DNA of 64,000 bases, from assembly GCA_902798545.1 (NCBI GenBank), contig CADBWQ010000003.1, positions 255,540-319,539 on the forward strand, in the 5' to 3' direction. Below, in pieces: positions 32,363-40,401 of the stretch. Within the stretch, counting starts at the first letter, position 1. Every line of letters begins with the position of its first letter. Below the pieces are notes generated by a model that did no database searches, was not told the DNA's origin, and was given only the letters and a program-made list of their open reading frames with translations. The translations under genes were made by a program, and so were the position numbers. This stretch comes from Oscillospiraceae bacterium (GTDB lineage Bacteria > Bacillota > Clostridia > Oscillospirales > Oscillospiraceae).

Positions 32363-33067
32363 TCAGCTCTTTTTTATCACTGCATTCAGTGTCGAAATAG
32401 CTATCCCTGATATGCCGGGGAATGTTAAACTATCCAGTACTGCACACAAGATTTCTTTTGTTCCGTTAATGGCAAGATCTTTTAGTCCTTCCTGTATATT
32501 TCCCGATAAGATTTTCTTAATCGCCGGGTCATCTTTCCCTGCTATTTTCTTTATTTCTCTCAGTTTGCTTTCTTGACCACTTGATAGGTCAATCTGTTCT
32601 GTTTCAGACAGCTTCTCACATATCTTTAGGAAAATATCAAGCTTGCACCGAAAAAGCTTATAATTGCTTGGATATTCGTCAAACCAGTGATATTCCTCGA
32701 TATAGTTTCGGAGTTCAGTTTGGACAACTATCTCTGGAATCAATACTGATACCATCCGTGTATTGGGATCAAAGTCCGCATATTTCAGTGCCTCCACAAA
32801 AGTGTTCTTCCACTCTACTCCAGTCTCATTTGGATATCGTAGATCATTTTTCATTTTCAAGCTTCTGACTTTACTTTGTGTTATTCCAAGGCTTTTAGAA
32901 ATAGTGTAATCATCAGTTTTACTCCCAACATTGAGCAGATGGTTGAAATATATATTGAAGAGAAGTGTTTCAAAGTCGGTCTTAGACATTGTGCCAAAAT
33001 TATGTGTAAAGAATTCATTGGCAATTCTGTCAAATGCTGCGATTCTTTCTTGATCAGTAAAGTTCAT
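32363..33067 (-). CDS. Unrecognised protein with possible helix-turn-helix, TIR-SPFH operon
   Basis: A 234-aa soluble protein with no family I recognise. Residues 40-75 (SKTDDYTISKSLGITQSKVRSLKMKNDL) read like a helix-turn-helix, and the C-terminal 40 residues are hydrophobic and Gly/Ile-rich (LTFPGISGIAISTLNAVIKK). The ATG at 33067 follows GGGAG at 8 nt; an upstream TTG is unlikely. It lies 34 nt after the first-listed TIR gene. It could regulate the operon or be a further component; its AT content is higher than that of the surrounding housekeeping genes, which fits acquisition by transfer. Confidence 0.6.
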   Translation of the reverse strand: MNFTDQERIAAFDRIANEFFTHNFGTMSKTDFETLLFNIYFNHLLNVGSKTDDYTISKSLGITQSKVRSLKMKNDLRYPNETGVEWKNTFVEALKYADFDPNTRMVSVLIPEIVVQTELRNYIEEYHWFDEYPSNYKLFRCKLDIFLKICEKLSETEQIDLSSGQESKLREIKKIAGKDDPAIKKILSGNIQEGLKDLAINGTKEILCAVLDSLTFPGISGIAISTLNAVIKKS

Positions 33068-33101
33068 TTTCACATCTCCCTTAACCAATTTGACGATACA
33101 C

Positions 33102-35891
33102 TCAAGATATTATCGCGTCCAATTCCTCCAGATCGATCCAGAAAACGGGACGAACCCCTCCATCGCCTTCGTTGACGAACCGGGAGCTATGGTATTCAAC
33201 AAATCCGCCCGTAAACACGAATGCCGCACAGTTCCAACCATCGCCGGGCGACCGCAACCACCACCAGGTGTTCCCGTAGTCATTGACATAGGCTCCTCTA
33301 TAACTTGCATAAGCTGTAGGCTCACATTTTCTGCTACTGTCAGAGCTGAAATACTTTCTTGCCTCTGCGTAACTAAGCAGGAAAATCTGATCGTTCGTGT
33401 TGCTCCCACCATAGGTCGTCGTCCATTCGCTGTTTCCTTGACTATAACTGTTGTCCACAGATGTCATCAGAATGGTTTCCCTCTCTTCGTCGGAAAAAGC
33501 TTCGTTCAGGAACCTATCATTCAACCAGGAACGCAGAGAGCATGTTTCCCAAGTAACATCGCCACGTTTTGTATTGTACGGCTGGCCATCCAGAGCATAG
33601 CGACTGATCAGCAGGCTTCTACTTCCCTCATTTTCCAGTACAATCCATTCGATATTCTCTTTTCCGTTGGACATGTTGTTGTCCTGTTCATAAGCGCCGA
33701 AGGTAACCGTGCTCCCAATTTTTTTATATGTTGCAAGCTTCGCTTTGTGAGCAGCAATAGCAAGGAGATTCTTGTCCGTGCTCAGCAGTGTGTCAACATC
33801 TTTATAGCCTTGTAATGCGCTGTATTTACTGTATGCTTCAGCATAGTCTCCGTCAGAATATAGATTTGCCGCCTCCTGATAGGCTGCTTCTTTCTTTTCC
33901 GTCTGTATCTCTGTTATCTTGGACTCGCTGTCCTTGTAGTCTCCAAGTGCTTGAAGCGCACCGATAGCCTCATCATATTGTCTCTGAGAATAAAGTGTCA
34001 TCGCCTCCTGGTAGGCTGTGCTTCTCTGCTGTTCCGGTATCACAACCTTTGTCACGGCAAAGAACGCCGCTATAGCAAGAACCACGAGGATCGCAAGAAT
34101 CGCCGATGTCCTTTTTTTCTTCGCAGCTGCCTTTCTGGCCTGCTCTTCTCTTTCCTTGTGCTCCCGGGTCTGAATCTCCCCGATTGCCTTTTCGCAGGTC
34201 TGGATTCTTGCCGCTGTGTCCTGAAATCTAGGCGTCTTTTTCAGCTCCGCAATCGCCGCCTGATAGTCTGATACTGTCTTTGCCTTTCCCTGGAGGCTGA
34301 CTGCGTTCTGGTAGATTTTTGTCTGTTGTGTGCGAGCTTCCTGGTTCAGGTCCTGGGCTTTCTGGTCCGCTTCTTTCAGGAACTTCTCATAGTTCTGCTT
34401 TGTTCGGTTCCGGTTCTCCTCTTCCTGCTTCTGGGCCTTTTCCACATTCTCCTTCAACCGGGTAAATAAATTGTTCTTGAATCCTTCGATCCGTGTTTTC
34501 TCTTCTCCCTGTGCAAAGCGAAGCGCCCGAGTTAGATTTCGGTTAGTCTCAATCTGCTGCCGTACTTGATTCTGTATCTCCTGTTGCCCCTTCTGGTTAG
34601 AGGAATAGCTCCTGTCAAACTGGTACAGAGCAGTCACAGTCCCTTCAGAGAGATAGTTGGGAACTTCATTCTCTGCCACTGATTTCCGGATATGCGCAGT
34701 TTCTTCCGGGATGTTCAGCTTCTCCGTTTTCGGCATCTGTGAAGTCGCCGCACGGATATAGCTCTCCGGATCCTTTGCTCTGAGTTCCGCCATGGCAATG
34801 CCGAAGTAGGCTTCCGCACACTCGGCATCCAGTGTCAGCGCCTGATCAAAATACTGTTTAGCCTTCTCCCACTCGCCGTCTTCCAGAGCAAGCTTGCCGC
34901 GCTTAATGGCGGCGTCGGTTTTCATACTGCCCTCGCTCTGTTGCTGGACGATAACCTTTTCGGTTACCTTTTCAACCTGTACCGTCTCCTGTTTTTTGAG
35001 TGGAACCAGCTTTTCCACACCTCGAACCAGATCCTGCATCGCGCCGACTTTACCCATATCCTGGGCCGAAAGCTTCGCGAACTCCTTGGGCATATCATAG
35101 GCGTCCATGTTCTTGAAGACAGGGATCAAGGTCTTTTTCTGCCCGGAGGCAATCAGCTTCAGGAAACGGCTCCATTCGTTCTTCACCCAGACAGCGTCAA
35201 AGTTCTCATAGTCCGTTCCGACAACGAGCATGACTTTCGCACTGTTCAGCGCAGCGAAAATATATGGTTCATACTCCGTTCCGAGCTTGCTCTCCAAACT
35301 GATTCGGGAGAAGAACACCCGATAGCCTTTCTCTGTCAGTTCGCTGTAAATATCCTGAGCGATCACGCTGTCGAGGGTGCGCTCTCCGTTCTCGTCCGTC
35401 TCCTTGTAGCTGATGAAGATGTCATAGGGATCTTCTTTCCCGGAGACCTCAATGATGTTTATTCTCAGCTCTTCGATCTGTCTTGCTTCGTCCCGATAAA
35501 CCCTCCGGGCAATCGCATCCGCGTTCTCACAAGCCTGCTCGAAATTTGCGTCATCCAACACACTCTCGAAGCTGCTCCGATGGCAGGTCGGAACCTTCTT
35601 CCCGGTTGCCGGGTCGTCGACATACTCGATGCCGTATTTGCAGAGAACCAGTCCCCAATAGGCTTCCGCCTCTTCCGGAAAATCCGCGACGATGGTCTCG
35701 AACACGCCGGAGGCTTTGTCGAACTCACAGTTGCGCAGTAATCGAGATGCCCGTGAGAAGAGTGTCATTTTCTTCTCATTATCCACGCTGGGCACAGTCT
35801 GCCTTGTTCCGCAGTATTCGCATTCACAGACTGAATGGCCCTCTATAAGCTTCAGGTCTCCGCCACACATCTTGCACTTGATGATTGCCAT
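33102..35891 (-). CDS. Zinc ribbon-TIR-TPR-coiled coil-TM-DUF6273 protein (paralogue 1)
   Basis: A 929-aa multi-domain protein. In order: zinc ribbon (C6-x2-C9, C24-x2-C27); helical repeat segment to about 150; TIR domain about 153-290 (PYDIFISYKE, RVFFSRISLE, KVMLVVGTDY, WVKNEWSRFL) with a Glu at 200 in the place of the NADase glutamate of catalytic TIRs; TPR-like repeat 330-372; long charged coiled coil 430-590; one transmembrane helix about 595-618; more TPR-like repeats; and a C-terminal DUF6273 domain (724-923) ending WWWLRSPG...GGVRPVFWIDL. The helix places the TIR side in the cytosol and DUF6273 outside, or the reverse. It is a tandem paralogue of the next gene upstream. Function unknown; a sensor-effector for phage or stress is plausible. 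Confidence 0.82.
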   Translation of the reverse strand: MAIIKCKMCGGDLKLIEGHSVCECEYCGTRQTVPSVDNEKKMTLFSRASRLLRNCEFDKASGVFETIVADFPEEAEAYWGLVLCKYGIEYVDDPATGKKVPTCHRSSFESVLDDANFEQACENADAIARRVYRDEARQIEELRINIIEVSGKEDPYDIFISYKETDENGERTLDSVIAQDIYSELTEKGYRVFFSRISLESKLGTEYEPYIFAALNSAKVMLVVGTDYENFDAVWVKNEWSRFLKLIASGQKKTLIPVFKNMDAYDMPKEFAKLSAQDMGKVGAMQDLVRGVEKLVPLKKQETVQVEKVTEKVIVQQQSEGSMKTDAAIKRGKLALEDGEWEKAKQYFDQALTLDAECAEAYFGIAMAELRAKDPESYIRAATSQMPKTEKLNIPEETAHIRKSVAENEVPNYLSEGTVTALYQFDRSYSSNQKGQQEIQNQVRQQIETNRNLTRALRFAQGEEKTRIEGFKNNLFTRLKENVEKAQKQEEENRNRTKQNYEKFLKEADQKAQDLNQEARTQQTKIYQNAVSLQGKAKTVSDYQAAIAELKKTPRFQDTAARIQTCEKAIGEIQTREHKEREEQARKAAAKKKRTSAILAILVVLAIAAFFAVTKVVIPEQQRSTAYQEAMTLYSQRQYDEAIGALQALGDYKDSESKITEIQTEKKEAAYQEAANLYSDGDYAEAYSKYSALQGYKDVDTLLSTDKNLLAIAAHKAKLATYKKIGSTVTFGAYEQDNNMSNGKENIEWIVLENEGSRSLLISRYALDGQPYNTKRGDVTWETCSLRSWLNDRFLNEAFSDEERETILMTSVDNSYSQGNSEWTTTYGGSNTNDQIFLLSYAEARKYFSSDSSRKCEPTAYASYRGAYVNDYGNTWWWLRSPGDGWNCAAFVFTGGFVEYHSSRFVNEGDGGVRPVFWIDLEELDAIIS

Positions 35892-35914
35892 TTTCGAACT
35901 CCTCTATTCAACGC

Positions 35915-38401
35915 TTACTTAAAGTATTCTGACTCCAGATTGATCCAGAAAGCCGGGCGAACACCGACATGGACGTTGTTGACGTCAGTGGCACCAACAT
36001 AGCCGTCCGTCCAGACGTACTCCGCATAGTATAGATTGTAGCCAGGCGACCGCAGCCACCACCGGCAGACGCTGTCATTATCATATGCCCCTTGCACCTT
36101 TGCATAAGCCGTTGGCTTGCAGATACGGTCCTCACTGGAGCTAAAGTACTTAGCTACTTCTGCAACGCTCAGGAGGAAGAGCTGATCCGTCGTATCGTTC
36201 CCGCCGGCGGTGGAATATCCGATTCTACCTTGGCTCTTGCTGTTATCTACGCTTGTCTTCAGGATGGCATTCTGTTCCGCAGAGGAGAAGGCCTCGTTTA
36301 CAAAAGTACCGTTCAGCCAAGGACGAAGAGAACAGCTTTCCCATGTCACGGACTCACTTTTTTTGCTGTACTTTTGACTATCCAAAGCATACCGACTAAT
36401 CAGAAGGCTTTTGTTTCCCTCATTTGCTAGGACGATCCATTCGATAGCTTCTTTCCCGTTGGCTGTATTGTTATCCTGTTCATAGGTGCCAAAGGTGACA
36501 ATATTTCCCACATTACGTAGATTCCGACTGTTTGCATATTGCATCTTCGGAATCACGATTTTCGTCACAACAAAAAACGCTGCTACTCCGAACGCTGCCA
36601 GAACACACAAGATCGCCATAGTCCTCTTTTTCTTTGCCGCCGCTTTCCGCTCCTGCTCGGCCTTTTCCCTGCGTTCCCGTTCCTGAATATCCGAGATTGT
36701 CTTCTCACAGGACTGGATCCTCGTCGCCGTGTCCTGGAATCCCGGTGTTCTTTTGAACTCCGCAATCGCCGCCTGATACTCTGCTATTGTCTTTGCCTTT
36801 TCCTGCAGGTTGATCGCGCTCTGATAGGCACTTGTCTGCTGCGCGCGGGCTTCTTGGTTCAGGCCGTGGGCTTTCTGATCAGCTTCCTTCAGGAACTTCT
36901 CATAATTCTGCTTCACCCGGTTTCGATTCTCTTCTTCCTGTTTCTGGGCATTTTCCACATTCTCCTTCAGCTGGGCATACAAAGTGTTCTTGAATCCATC
37001 GATCCGTGTTTTCTCTTCTCCCTGCGCAAAGCGAAGCGCCCGATTCAGATTTCGGTTTGTCTCAATCTGCTGCCTCACCTGATTTTGAATCTCTTTCTGC
37101 CCTTTCAGCGTGGAGCTATAACTCAAGTCATAGCGGTACAGGGGTGTGATTTCGCTTTCCTTGAGGAATCCTGTGATAGCATTCTCCGCCACTGCTTTCT
37201 GGATATGTGTATTGTCTTCCGGAATACTCAGCTTCTCGGACTTTGGTACCTGGGAGGTCACAACGCGGATATAGCTCTCAGGGTCTTTCGTTCGCAACTC
37301 CGCCAGAGCGATACCGAAGTAGGCTTCCGCACATTCGGCGTCCAGCGACAGCGCCTGATCAAAGTACTGCTTTGCTTTCTCCCATTCGCCGTCTTCCAAA
37401 GCGAGACTGCCGCGTTTGATGGCTGCGTCGGTCTTCATACTTCCTTCGCTCTGTTGTTGGACCACGATTGTTTCTTTCACCGCGTCATGAGTGGTTTCCT
37501 TCTGTCGATCTGCAGAAAGCACTTTATCAATGCCGCGAATCAAATCCTGAATGAATCCAATCTTCCCCATATCATAGCTCATGAGCACAGAAAGCTGTTC
37601 CGGCAGATCATACGGATCCATATCCCGATAACACGGAATCAGAAGCTTACTTCTGTCCTTTTTCATCAAGCTGAGGTAACGGCTCCATTCATTTTTAACC
37701 CAGACTGCGCTGAGGTTCTCCTCGCTGGTACCGATTACAACCATTACTTTGGCCGAATTCAGCGCTGCAAAGATATAGGGTTCATATTCCGTCCCAGGAA
37801 CATCCTCCAGTGAGATCCGGGAGAAGAAGACCCTCCATCCATGTTCCATGAGTTGATAATAGACATCCTGTGCAAGCACACTGTCCCGTGTTCGTTTTCC
37901 ATCGCTGTCAAGTTCTTTATAGCTGATGAACACATCGTAGGGTTCAGTGTTCTGACTTGCTGCAAGTATCCCGCGCTGAACCTCTGCAATCTTCGCAGCA
38001 TCCTTTTGATACTGCCGGCGAGTGATCCCGTCTGAATGTTCGACAGCCGCAAGATAATCTACATCTTCCAGGAAGCTGTCAAAGCTTGCTCTGTGACAGG
38101 TCGGCAGCCATTCATAAGTACTTGGGTCCTCTACATATTCAATTCCAAAGCGGCAGAGTGCGCAGCACCAATGTGCCTCTGCGTCGTTCTCATCTTCCGC
38201 CACAATCCGCTCATAGACCGCAAGCGCTTTATCAAATTCCCCGATCCGGCGAAAATGGTTTCCACGGTTGAATGCGGCTGCCCTTTGCTCATCGCTGACC
38301 TTTGGGAAGGTCATGGTACTTCCGCAGTATTCACAGGTTCCGAAAGTCTTGTCTTTCGAAAGTACGACATCTCCGCCGCACATCTTACATTTGATGATCA
38401 T
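35915..38401 (-). CDS. Zinc ribbon-TIR-TPR-coiled coil-TM-DUF6273 protein (paralogue 2)
   Basis: An 828-aa protein with the same order of domains: zinc ribbon (C5, C8, C23, C26), helical segment, TIR about 153-290 (PYDVFISYKE, VFFSRISLED with Glu199, WVKNEWSRYL), TPR-like repeat, coiled coil, one transmembrane helix near 595-617, and DUF6273 ending WWLRSPG...GVRPAFWINL. It lacks the extra TPR-like repeats that follow the helix in paralogue 1. The TPR/coiled-coil centre is nearly identical between the two (for example VVQQQSEGSMKTDAAIKRG), whereas the TIR and the C-terminal loop diverge. It starts 3 nt after the SPFH gene stop, so it is co-translated with it. Confidence 0.82.
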   Translation of the reverse strand: MIIKCKMCGGDVVLSKDKTFGTCEYCGSTMTFPKVSDEQRAAAFNRGNHFRRIGEFDKALAVYERIVAEDENDAEAHWCCALCRFGIEYVEDPSTYEWLPTCHRASFDSFLEDVDYLAAVEHSDGITRRQYQKDAAKIAEVQRGILAASQNTEPYDVFISYKELDSDGKRTRDSVLAQDVYYQLMEHGWRVFFSRISLEDVPGTEYEPYIFAALNSAKVMVVIGTSEENLSAVWVKNEWSRYLSLMKKDRSKLLIPCYRDMDPYDLPEQLSVLMSYDMGKIGFIQDLIRGIDKVLSADRQKETTHDAVKETIVVQQQSEGSMKTDAAIKRGSLALEDGEWEKAKQYFDQALSLDAECAEAYFGIALAELRTKDPESYIRVVTSQVPKSEKLSIPEDNTHIQKAVAENAITGFLKESEITPLYRYDLSYSSTLKGQKEIQNQVRQQIETNRNLNRALRFAQGEEKTRIDGFKNTLYAQLKENVENAQKQEEENRNRVKQNYEKFLKEADQKAHGLNQEARAQQTSAYQSAINLQEKAKTIAEYQAAIAEFKRTPGFQDTATRIQSCEKTISDIQERERREKAEQERKAAAKKKRTMAILCVLAAFGVAAFFVVTKIVIPKMQYANSRNLRNVGNIVTFGTYEQDNNTANGKEAIEWIVLANEGNKSLLISRYALDSQKYSKKSESVTWESCSLRPWLNGTFVNEAFSSAEQNAILKTSVDNSKSQGRIGYSTAGGNDTTDQLFLLSVAEVAKYFSSSEDRICKPTAYAKVQGAYDNDSVCRWWLRSPGYNLYYAEYVWTDGYVGATDVNNVHVGVRPAFWINLESEYFK

Positions 38402-38404
38402 GGT

Positions 38405-39826
38405 TTAATCCTCCCGCTTACGACCGCAATTGGGGCAAAACTTCGATGTAATTCCCGTACTTCCGCAGTCCGGGCAGCTCCACACGGTTGGTTCCGGTCT
38501 TTTACCACCGCAGTCGGGGCAAAAACGACTGAGAATTCCGGTTTTGCCGCAGCTTCCGCATGTCCACCCACTCTGAATGACAGAGCCGCTCGGCTCTGCC
38601 GGCGATACATTCTGTGCGGCACACGCCCCCTGTGCCGCAGGAGGTTGAAACCCCTGCATCATGTTTCCGATCTGCGGTGCGATTGCCCCTGCCGCCGCAA
38701 GGCCCACACCAAGTCCCAGCATGTCACCAAGGACTCCGCTTCCTGCTCCGCCCCCGGTGGAGATGGCCGGTCCCATGTTTCCGATACCGGCGGCATAAGC
38801 CTTTTGTACTTCTGCCTGCAGCACATCCTTTTGATTAAAGCCTTGAGCCTGCATGATCTCCGCCTCCGTCAGGCCGGTCACACGACGAGCGGCGGCATCC
38901 GCCTGTGCGGAAATCACTTTTCTTTCCGCTTCACGTCTGGCGATCTCAGTTTCTGTGGTCTGTTCTTGCATAACCACATCACGGTGTGCCGCAGTAATGG
39001 CTGCTTTGCTCTGTTCCTGCGCCACGCGGTATTGGGCTTCACTTTGCGCTTTGGCGGCCAGGACAGTCGCTTCTGCCTGATAGTAGCGTGTCTGCAGGGT
39101 GATCGTATGCAGCTCACGGATTCGTTTAAAGTTTGGATCCTCCTCCGGCAGCACCACATTCGATACATAAAACTGTGGAATTGTGAGTCCGTACTCCTCA
39201 AAACCAGGGAGAATTTTCTCCCATAACTTTTCAGAGAGCGTATCCAGCTTGCTGTCAATTTCCAGAATGTCGATCGCTTCGGCAGTGATCGCATTCGGGA
39301 GGTTTACTTTTACTGCATTGGTGATCAGTGGTCGGAAAGACGCCTGAAGAGACTGCGCCAGGTTCACTTTGTCCTCCCAGGCTATTCCGTCCATGGTTCC
39401 GACAAGTTTGATCAGCAGCTTCCTTGAATTCGATACCTGCAGATTGAGCGCTCCGGAAGCACCAAGTTCCAGTGGGACGCCGGTAAGCGGGTCGATGAAA
39501 CGGATCTTTTCCGGGGTTCCCCACTTGAGGGCCATTTGGATAGTTCGGTTGATAAAGTAAACCTCAGAATGAAACGCCTGGTCTCCTCCGGTTGGCAGTT
39601 TATAGACCTTCTCCAGGATTGGCAACGCTTGGGTTTCCAGCGTGTACCTTCCGGGGCCAAACAGGTCCAGGGCTTGCCCGTCCCGAAAAAAAATAGCCTC
39701 CTGGCTCTCATGGACAATGAGCTGAGAGCCATACTTGAAATCTTTCGTCGGATGTTTCCAGACCAAAGTATCGTTATTGCCCTCATATTTGATGATGCTG
39801 ACCAGTCCGTCTGTTTTCGGTGCCAT
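38405..39826 (-). CDS. SPFH-domain protein with two C-terminal zinc ribbons
   Basis: A 473-aa protein of the SPFH (stomatin/prohibitin/flotillin/HflK) group, YdjI-like subtype. The SPFH core spans about residues 20-260 (FFRDGQALDLFGPGRYTLET, FRPLITNAVKVNLPN). An Ala/Glu/Gln-rich helical arm follows (RYYQAEATVLAAKAQSEAQY), then a Gly-rich linker, then zinc ribbons C423/C426/C436/C439 and C451/C454/C464/C467. There is no transmembrane helix, so membrane association would be peripheral. SPFH proteins form large ring or cage assemblies on membranes. The ATG at 39826 follows GGAGGG; the sequence upstream is leader. First gene of the TIR operon. Confidence 0.85.
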   Translation of the reverse strand: MAPKTDGLVSIIKYEGNNDTLVWKHPTKDFKYGSQLIVHESQEAIFFRDGQALDLFGPGRYTLETQALPILEKVYKLPTGGDQAFHSEVYFINRTIQMALKWGTPEKIRFIDPLTGVPLELGASGALNLQVSNSRKLLIKLVGTMDGIAWEDKVNLAQSLQASFRPLITNAVKVNLPNAITAEAIDILEIDSKLDTLSEKLWEKILPGFEEYGLTIPQFYVSNVVLPEEDPNFKRIRELHTITLQTRYYQAEATVLAAKAQSEAQYRVAQEQSKAAITAAHRDVVMQEQTTETEIARREAERKVISAQADAAARRVTGLTEAEIMQAQGFNQKDVLQAEVQKAYAAGIGNMGPAISTGGGAGSGVLGDMLGLGVGLAAAGAIAPQIGNMMQGFQPPAAQGACAAQNVSPAEPSGSVIQSGWTCGSCGKTGILSRFCPDCGGKRPEPTVWSCPDCGSTGITSKFCPNCGRKRED

Positions 39827-39852
39827 CGTGTTCCCTCCGATCAAAATGCAAC

Positions 39853-39882
39853 AAAAAAGCGTGACCCCAAACGGAGCCACGC
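39853..39882 (-). terminator. Intrinsic terminator directly upstream of the SPFH gene
   Basis: A 10-bp stem with G-T wobbles (GCGTGGCTCC and GGGGTCACGC, 4-nt loop) is followed on the leftward strand by six T residues, ending only 27 nt before the SPFH ATG. Its place implies attenuation of the operon or the end of a separate small RNA. Confidence 0.65.
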
Positions 39883-39905
39883 CGAAAAACGCAAAACTCC
39901 GATTG

Positions 39906-40020
39906 TTGCCACACAATTCTTCGACAAACACAGAGAATGCCAAAGTGGAGAATGCATTTTTACCTTGGTAAAAACACATTCCCTGCGTTTGTCGTTCATC
40001 TTTATAGAATTATGTGGCAA
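39906..40020. repeat. 115-bp imperfect palindrome upstream of the TIR-SPFH operon
   Basis: Outer arms TTGCCACACAATTCT and AGAATTATGTGGCAA match at 14 of 15 positions. Inner arms CGACAAACACAGAGAATG and CATTCCCTGCGTTTGTCG match at 16 of 18. At the centre-right lies a further palindrome TTTTTACC-TT-GGTAAAAA. Transcribed leftward it would fold into one long hairpin followed by the terminator at 39853. It could also be a small non-autonomous mobile element, but no clear target duplication is seen. The rest of the 39827-40149 gap holds only the promoters described separately. Confidence 0.7.
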
Positions 40021-40024
40021 TTGC

Positions 40025-40053
40025 AGTTTATCACATCCAATTATGACAAGCAA
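40025..40053 (-). promoter_or_regulatory. Possible weak promoter for the TIR-SPFH operon leader
   Basis: Leftward TTGCTT at 40053-40048, 17-nt spacer, TAAACT at 40030-40025. Both hexamers are poor matches. If real, transcription would start just before the 115-bp palindrome. Confidence 0.35.
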
Positions 40054-40084
40054 CCGTTTTCTGCTGCTCTTTACAAAATATGAA

Positions 40085-40113
40085 TTGACATCTTTACCAT
40101 TTTCTTCTATAAT
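40085..40113 (+). promoter_or_regulatory. Consensus promoter of the toxin-antitoxin pair
   Basis: Perfect TTGACA at 40085, exactly 17 nt, perfect TATAAT at 40108. The AAGGAGGGGG ribosome-binding site lies just upstream of the ATG at 40150. Confidence 0.92.
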
Positions 40114-40117
40114 TTAG

Positions 40118-40135
40118 TTAGCTAAGTTGGCTAAG
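40118..40135. promoter_or_regulatory. Likely autoregulatory operator of the toxin-antitoxin pair
   Basis: The palindrome TTAGCTAA at 40118 is followed by an imperfect copy TTGGCTAA, both straddling the predicted transcription start. Phd/YefM antitoxins usually repress their own promoter at such sites. Confidence 0.5.
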
Positions 40136-40149
40136 GAGGGGGTTGAGAG

Positions 40150-40401
40150 ATGACATCTGTCAGCATGTTTGAAGCTAAAACCAATTTATCCAAGTATGTC
40201 TCCGCTGTTTCCAGCAAGCAGGAAGAATATATTATCATCGTCCGAAACGGAAAACCTGTTGCAAAACTCGTTCCTTATGAAAATGAAACCTGCCACAGAA
40301 TCGGTGTTGCAAGAGGTTGTCTGCCCATCATGCCTTCCCTTGAAGACTTTAACAGCATTGACACTTCATCCGATTTCTATGGAGACGGTAGTCTGATATG
40401 A
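40150..40401 (+). CDS. Phd/YefM-family antitoxin
   Basis: An 83-aa protein. The N-terminal part (MFEAKTNLSKYVSAV, IIIVRNGKPVAKLVPYE) is the classical Phd/YefM DNA-binding fold with the strand motif RNGKPVA. The C-terminal half would wrap and neutralise the PIN toxin. The stop overlaps the toxin start by 4 nt (ATGA), the usual coupling of type II toxin-antitoxin operons. It borders the TIR-SPFH operon, transcribed away from it. Confidence 0.92.
   Translation: MTSVSMFEAKTNLSKYVSAVSSKQEEYIIIVRNGKPVAKLVPYENETCHRIGVARGCLPIMPSLEDFNSIDTSSDFYGDGSLI

Noticed and set aside
33102-38401. Insertion-sequence-mediated duplication of the TIR genes
   Set aside because: The paralogues are clearly tandem copies, but no transposase, terminal repeats or target duplications flank them.
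39906-40020. Retron-type msr-msd RNA in the long palindrome
   Set aside because: No reverse transcriptase gene lies nearby or anywhere in the window, so the palindrome is treated as a leader structure or a repeat.
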